64,000 nucleotides of DNA. Source: Streptomyces sp. KL109B (GTDB lineage: Bacteria > Actinomycetota > Actinomycetes > Streptomycetales > Streptomycetaceae). Under the pieces are notes generated by a model. It had not been told where the DNA came from and made no database searches. It was given only the letters and a program-made list of their open reading frames with translations. Shown piece after piece: positions 60,216 to 64,000 of the stretch. A program made the translations under genes and the position numbers. Within the stretch, counting starts at the first letter, position 1. Each line of letters opens with the position of its first letter. The DNA lies in NCBI RefSeq assembly GCF_030766935.1, contig NZ_JASERL010000018.1, forward strand, positions 182,067 through 246,066, in the 5' to 3' direction.

Positions 60216-60275
60216 ATGAACGTCATCACCGACATCCTCGCCGGCCTCGCCAACCTCGTCGGCTGGCTGGTGTAA
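60216..60275 (+). CDS. 19-residue amphipathic peptide
   Basis: A complete miniature gene: AGGAGA (60201-60206), ATG at 60216, 19 codons reading MNVITDILAGLANLVGWLV, and TAA. The polar residues Asn2, Asp6, Gly10, Asn13 and Gly16 fall on one helical face, so the peptide should be an amphipathic, mildly acidic helix, similar in style to phenol-soluble-modulin, small-toxin or membrane-active peptides. A double hairpin terminator follows at once. It could alternatively be a leader peptide for the MreB-like gene downstream. Not in any family I recognise. Confidence 0.55.
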   Translation: MNVITDILAGLANLVGWLV

Positions 60276-60278
60276 CAC

Positions 60279-60331
60279 CGTCGGAATCCGACGCGGCGCC
60301 GCCTCCCCCGTCCCACGGGAGGCGGCGCCTT
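60279..60331 (+). terminator. Double-hairpin terminator after the 19-residue peptide
   Basis: A 6-bp stem CGTCGG-AAT-CCGACG (60279-60293) is followed by a 13-bp perfect stem (60295-60307 with 60317-60329) and TTCG. It separates the peptide from the MreB-like gene. Confidence 0.85.
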
Positions 60332-60454
60332 CGCATGTCGGATGAACCCGCCCGGCCTACTCCAACGAGCGCACCTCCGCGCGCGACCGCAGGATGCCAA
60401 AAGGGTCGCCGCCCGGCGCCCCCACCACGGTCCGCGCTCTCGGGAGGATCTGCC

Positions 60455-61492
60455 ATGACCGCCAGTCTGGAGCAGTTGCGCCGCTGCCACTTCGCCGTCG
60501 ACCTGGGTGCCGCGCGCACCCGCGTGTACGTGAAGGGGGCGGGTCTCGTCGTCGACGAGCCGAGCGCGGCGGCGGTCAACACCCGTACCGGCGCGCTCAT
60601 CGCGGTCGGCGACTTCGCCGAGAAGATGACGGGCCGCACCCCCGGCTACATCCGCGTCGTCCGCCCCGTCTCCGGCGGCACGGTCGTCGACATCGAGATG
60701 GCCCAGCGGATGCTGCGCCACCTGCTCGGCGACAAGCTCCGCCGCACCCTGCGCCGCAAGCCCCGGCTCCGCGCGGCCGCCGCCATCCCGCACGACGCGG
60801 ACCCGCTGGCCCAGCGCGCCGCCGTCGAAACCCTCATCGGCCTCGGCGCCCGCCGCGTGGAACTCGTCGACACGCTCATCGCGGCGGCCGTCGGCTGCGG
60901 CCTCCCGGTGGAACAGCCCGAGGCCACGATGATCATCGTCTGCGGCGCGGCCACCACCCAGATCGCGGTCCTCTCCCTCGGCTCCATCGTGACGGCGGCC
61001 CGCGTCCCGGTCGGCGGCGACGCCATCGACCACGCCGTCGTACAGCACCTGCGCCAGCACCACGCGCTGATGCTCCCCTCCCAGTCGGTACGCCCCTTGC
61101 AGCTCGCCCTGAGCGGCAACGGCCTCACCCCGCAGGGCCCGGAGCACACCGAGATCCACGGCCGGGACGTGGCGACGGGCCTGGCCCGCTCGGTGCACGT
61201 CGACACGGCGGCCGTGCGCAGCGCCATCCACACCCCGCTGACGGCCGTCCTCGACGGCATCGGCCGGGTGCTCCGCGACTGCCCGCCCGACCTGGTCGCC
61301 GACCTCGCCGAGCGCGGCATCATGATGGTCGGCGGCTCCGCCCTGCTCCCCGGCCTCGACCAGATGCTGCGCGACGCGACGGGCGTCCCGGTGCACATCG
61401 CGGAGCGCCCCGACGTCTGCGCGGTCCAGGGCCTCGGCGAAATGCTGGAGGGCAGGATCCAGCCCTTGGCCCTGAATCCGCTGGCCGACTGA
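60455..61492 (+). CDS. mbl: MreB/Mbl-like actin homologue
   Basis: A 345-residue bacterial actin of the MreB/Mbl family. Phosphate-1 loop FAVDLGAARTRVYVKG, phosphate-2 IIVCGAATTQIAVLSLG and adenosine motif GIMMVGGSALLPGLDQML are recognisable. The usual DxGxxT is DLGAART and the second loop is GAATT rather than GGGTT, so nucleotide handling may differ from MreB. It is not beside mreC/mreD and is therefore the Streptomyces Mbl-type paralogue. The ATG follows GGGAGGA. Likely role: spore-wall or lateral-wall synthesis. The symbol is by type, not confirmed orthology. Confidence 0.82.
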   Translation: MTASLEQLRRCHFAVDLGAARTRVYVKGAGLVVDEPSAAAVNTRTGALIAVGDFAEKMTGRTPGYIRVVRPVSGGTVVDIEMAQRMLRHLLGDKLRRTLRRKPRLRAAAAIPHDADPLAQRAAVETLIGLGARRVELVDTLIAAAVGCGLPVEQPEATMIIVCGAATTQIAVLSLGSIVTAARVPVGGDAIDHAVVQHLRQHHALMLPSQSVRPLQLALSGNGLTPQGPEHTEIHGRDVATGLARSVHVDTAAVRSAIHTPLTAVLDGIGRVLRDCPPDLVADLAERGIMMVGGSALLPGLDQMLRDATGVPVHIAERPDVCAVQGLGEMLEGRIQPLALNPLAD

Positions 61493-61518
61493 CCTGGGAC
61501 GGCGACCGACGCCGGAAC

Positions 61519-62471
61519 TCAACTGACGGACGCGATACCGGACCAACCGCCGTAGCCGGCAGTGGTGCGGTCGCCGTCCGCCAGGCCCCCCGCGCTGTCG
61601 ACCTCACCCGCGTAGAACAACAGGGTCCCGGTGCCGTCGCCGGAAGTGGTCCACATGTCCGCGACGCCATTGCGATCGGCATCCGCGGCTCCGGCCGGCA
61701 GGGGGCGGCTGGTGACGTCGTAGCCGTGTCCGTAGAGCGTGCGGCCACGGATGCCCCGGTCCAGCCACGCAGCCCGATGCCGTCGTGCACGCCGGGCACG
61801 CCCCCGTCACCCGTCATGTCACCGGGCACCGGGGCGTCGCGGAGATAGGCGATTACCGGGGCGTGGTCGGAGTACCCGTTGGGCGGACTGGTCTCGTCCG
61901 TGCCGGTGTTCTGCGTGGTGTCCATGCGCGACTGGTCCACGACGCAGTTGACGAAGCGGGGGCCCCGGGCGCGCCGCGTGGTGAAGACGTGATCCAGCCG
62001 GTGCCGACTCGCGGTGGCCGAGTCGCCGCCCCAGTACTGGTAGGTGTGATCACCGTTGTCGCACCGGCCCAGGCCGTCGGCGATCGGCGCCAACGCGGCC
62101 GCTTTCTGGCTGCGGTTGAAGTCGCCGGCCAGGACGAGCCCGGAGGAGATCTCGTCCGCGAGCTCCTCCCGTATGAACTGCGCCTGCCGCAGCGCGACGT
62201 CGTCGTTTCCCGCGACGAGGTGAGTGGTGCACACCTTGTCCTGCCACCCGGCGACACGGACACACAGCAGGGGAAGCTTCCGAGGCGCCTGTGACGCGGG
62301 CATCGCCTCGATCCGCTCGGGCGCCCCATCGAGGGCCCCCTTCACCGCGATCAGCACGCCCAGGTCGCCCCCGAGCTCCTCACCCCGGCACCGGGATTCC
62401 AGATCCGACTCCCGGTCGCCGCCCGCCTCAGGGCACCTATGAGTCTCTTCACTGTCCCTCTTCGCGACCAA
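61519..62471 (-). pseudogene. Decayed endonuclease/exonuclease/phosphatase protein with FG-GAP tail
   Basis: Leftward from about 62400 one frame encodes the C-terminal two thirds of an EEP-fold phosphodiesterase: VCTTHLVAGNDD, LVLAGDFNRSQ (metal-binding), RLDHVFTTRR and YSDHAPVIAYL, then an FG-GAP-like GDMTGDGGVPG. Near 61760-61790 the homology shifts frame (GRTLYGHGYDVTSRPLP, then ADADRNGVADMWTT) and ends at the stop 61519-61521. The first 100 or so residues, including the N-terminal catalytic motif and signal peptide, are absent. So the gene is both truncated and frameshifted. Confidence 0.65.
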
Positions 62472-62641
62472 GTGAACGGAGGTTGTGTGCAGTAGAGCTG
62501 CGAGATCCTAACCGCACGCGCGCCTGAACCGCTCGTCCGCGCACCGCCCAAAGAATTTACCGGCTTGTGACCCAAAGGGGCACAACCATTTCATGACCCA
62601 TGAAAACGCTTGCCGAGCGAGCCCCCATGCCATTACTTTGC

Positions 62642-62695
62642 GAAGGCTTGGCGTCCACTTGACGGTGCGTCAAGCCTTCTTTTCGTCTTTTCTTT
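62642..62695 (+). promoter_or_regulatory. Attenuator-like alternative hairpins before the trypsin-fold gene
   Basis: GAAGGCTTG (62642-62650) pairs with CAAGCCTTC (62671-62679), followed by a T-rich tract. CTTGACG (62658-62664) pairs with CGTCAAG (62668-62674) and competes for CAAG. Such exclusive stems before a T-run resemble a terminator/antiterminator, or a terminator plus an operator palindrome. Confidence 0.55.
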
Positions 62696-62727
62696 CCCAA
62701 TTGGCACGCATCGTGGGGGGTACATTC

Positions 62728-64000
62728 ATGAGGCAGTGCGGCAAAAGCGGGCGCCCCTTAGCGTCAACATTCGTCGTGTTGGCCGCAGCGGTAGCACTGA
62801 ATTCCAGCGTGCTGGTAAGCGTTTCGCAGGCAGCCACCATCCCCGCCGGGCAGGAATCCCTCGTCGAGGATTTCGCTTATCCCGACAGGGACAAACTGCT
62901 GGCGGAGAAAGGCCTGAAGCTCGTCTCGGGCGACGGGCACATCACTTTGACCGACTGCGCCACCGGCGGCAGCGAGCTGCTCCGCCTGAACAGTCGAGCC
63001 GACGGAAACGTGTGTTTCACGGTCACCGGGCCCACCGGGTATCTGGCGCTGGAAGTCGAGAAGGCCTTCCTGGCGAAATCCGACACACGTGACGACGTCA
63101 TGGCGACGGTACGGACCGAGGACCCCCGGACCAACGAGAGCAAGGTCGAGGAGATCGGCCTGGAGCCCGGGATCTGGGAGCCGGTCGGAGAGGGCGTCGA
63201 CCCCGAACTCACCGCCACGGTGCTCGAACTCAGTGTGGGCGAGGGCAAGCCGCCGACCTTGACGGGCGACACCGCCCGCCCCTGGCTGGGACGCGTGCTC
63301 GTCGGCAGCCCGGGGCAGCCGGACAGCAGAGGCTGTACGGCCTCTCTGGTCGACCGCTCCTGGATCGTCACCGCGGCCAACTGCTTCTCCGAATCCCCCG
63401 GCACTCCCGTGCCGACCGGCACGCCGACGCGTGAGGCGACCGTCCTCTTCGCCGGCAAGGCGCCGGTGCGGATCAACTACCTGGTACCGCGCGACGACCG
63501 GGACGTCGTGCTGGCCCGTCTGGTGGCTCCTCTCACGGACATCACCCCCGCCGTCTTCGGCGGAAAGGCGGCCGCGCAGGGAGCGGCACTGACCGCTGCC
63601 GGCTACGGCCGTACCGGCACCCGGTGGGTGCCCGACGCGCCGCACGCCGAGAGCGTGACGCAGAGCAGCACCACCGACTCGTCCCTCGCGCTGACGGGCG
63701 GCCGGATGTGCAAGGGCGACGCGGGCGGCCCCGTGCTCGACGGCAGCGGGCGCATCGTCGCCGTGCAGAGCGCATCGGACCACTCCGGATGCCTGGGCCA
63801 GACGGGCACCGGCACCAGCGGGTCCGCCGCGCGCACCGACAACATCGGCGACTGGCTGGTCCGCGGCGCCTTCGCCGGCAAGGCCCAGTTCCGTCTGGAT
63901 GAGGTGGCCGGGTCGCGGCGTGTGGTGGGTGGCGAGGCTCAGGAGTTCACCGCGGCTTTGGCGGGTGGCGCGGAGTCGGGCGTGGTGGGCAAGGTCGGTT
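62728..64000 (+). CDS. Secreted trypsin-fold pseudoprotease (5' part)
   Basis: Open to the right edge; 424 residues visible. The signal peptide ends near VSVSQAATIP, then about 145 residues of unassigned sequence precede an S1 chymotrypsin-fold domain (about 186-385). The catalytic His position is Asn218 (WIVTAANCF), Asp259 remains (RDVVLARL), and the nucleophile Ser is Ala332 (CKGDAGGPVL), so proteolysis should be impossible. A further domain begins after 385. The fifth to fiftieth codons are AT-richer than the neighbours and include a TTA leucine codon (62758-62760), implying bldA dependence and possible transfer. GGGGGG lies before the ATG. Confidence 0.85.
   Translation, partial: MRQCGKSGRPLASTFVVLAAAVALNSSVLVSVSQAATIPAGQESLVEDFAYPDRDKLLAEKGLKLVSGDGHITLTDCATGGSELLRLNSRADGNVCFTVTGPTGYLALEVEKAFLAKSDTRDDVMATVRTEDPRTNESKVEEIGLEPGIWEPVGEGVDPELTATVLELSVGEGKPPTLTGDTARPWLGRVLVGSPGQPDSRGCTASLVDRSWIVTAANCFSESPGTPVPTGTPTREATVLFAGKAPVRINYLVPRDDRDVVLARLVAPLTDITPAVFGGKAAAQGAALTAAGYGRTGTRWVPDAPHAESVTQSSTTDSSLALTGGRMCKGDAGGPVLDGSGRIVAVQSASDHSGCLGQTGTGTSGSAARTDNIGDWLVRGAFAGKAQFRLDEVAGSRRVVGGEAQEFTAALAGGAESGVVGKVG

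Noticed and set aside
59583..60278. Leftward frame overlapping the structured leader
   Set aside because: No ribosome-binding site, no recognisable domain, and it runs across the end of a real rightward gene.

Overview
The window is chromosomal DNA of a Streptomyces or a very close relative. The evidence is the very high GC with G/C-ending codons, frequent GTG/TTG starts, the fasR-fabD-fabH-acpP-fabF order, a WXG100/FtsK-SpoIIIE pair, short dispersed GC-rich repeats of Streptomyces type, and an MreB-like gene. No rRNA, tRNA, transposase, integrase or CRISPR array was found.

Layout. 1-4000: a clipped membrane protein, a MerR/aldo-keto reductase pair with a readable MerR-type promoter, an acetyltransferase, a beta-lactamase-fold hydrolase and a pirin. 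4082-9133: the fatty-acid operon behind its PucR-type activator, closed by a strong terminator. 9272-19201: housekeeping and accessory genes (DUF3145, SGNH lipoprotein, aldose epimerase, GH3 glycosidase with divergent TetR, EI24 membrane protein, Ohr, an MDR oxidoreductase divergent from MarR, a zinc-ribbon membrane protein). 19405-28118: a seven-gene sugar-acid and monosaccharide operon (enolase-superfamily dehydratase, zinc dehydrogenase, U32-like protein, ChvE-MmsA-MmsB importer, secreted epimerase). 28198-30821: a GH43 remnant, Rrf2 divergent from a TauE/SafE permease, and a secreted pectate lyase. 31036-38457: three unknown genes, a 1565-residue EssC/EccC-like ATPase and a divergent WXG100-type protein. 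38608-46149: a minus-strand arabinan-utilisation locus (ABC importer, GH43, GH51), then an IclR regulator with an SMP-30 lactonase. 46269-59967: a PucR regulator, a tiny DUF2613-type protein and a tightly overlapping series of genes centred on a 1458-residue AftD-like arabinofuranosyltransferase, with a DUF3068 protein, GT4 glycosyltransferase, three methyltransferases, a condensation-fold acyltransferase, a DMT-type transporter and a Trm112-like protein. 60028-64000: a possible structured RNA ahead of a 19-codon ORF with its own terminator, an MreB/Mbl-like gene, a decayed nuclease gene, and the start of a secreted trypsin-fold protein that has lost its catalytic His and Ser.

How the genes work together. 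Two plant-polysaccharide loci (19-28 kb and 38-46 kb) carry similar paired TTCGAA boxes at strong promoters, and the IclR gene has related half-sites in its own leader. I infer one IclR regulon covering arabinan uptake and hydrolysis, lactone opening and sugar-acid dehydration. The 47.9-60.0 kb block looks like an assembly line for an arabinose-containing, acylated and methylated envelope glycan that is not obviously described in Streptomyces. It is my main candidate for an undescribed system; the 19-residue peptide unit next to it is the second.
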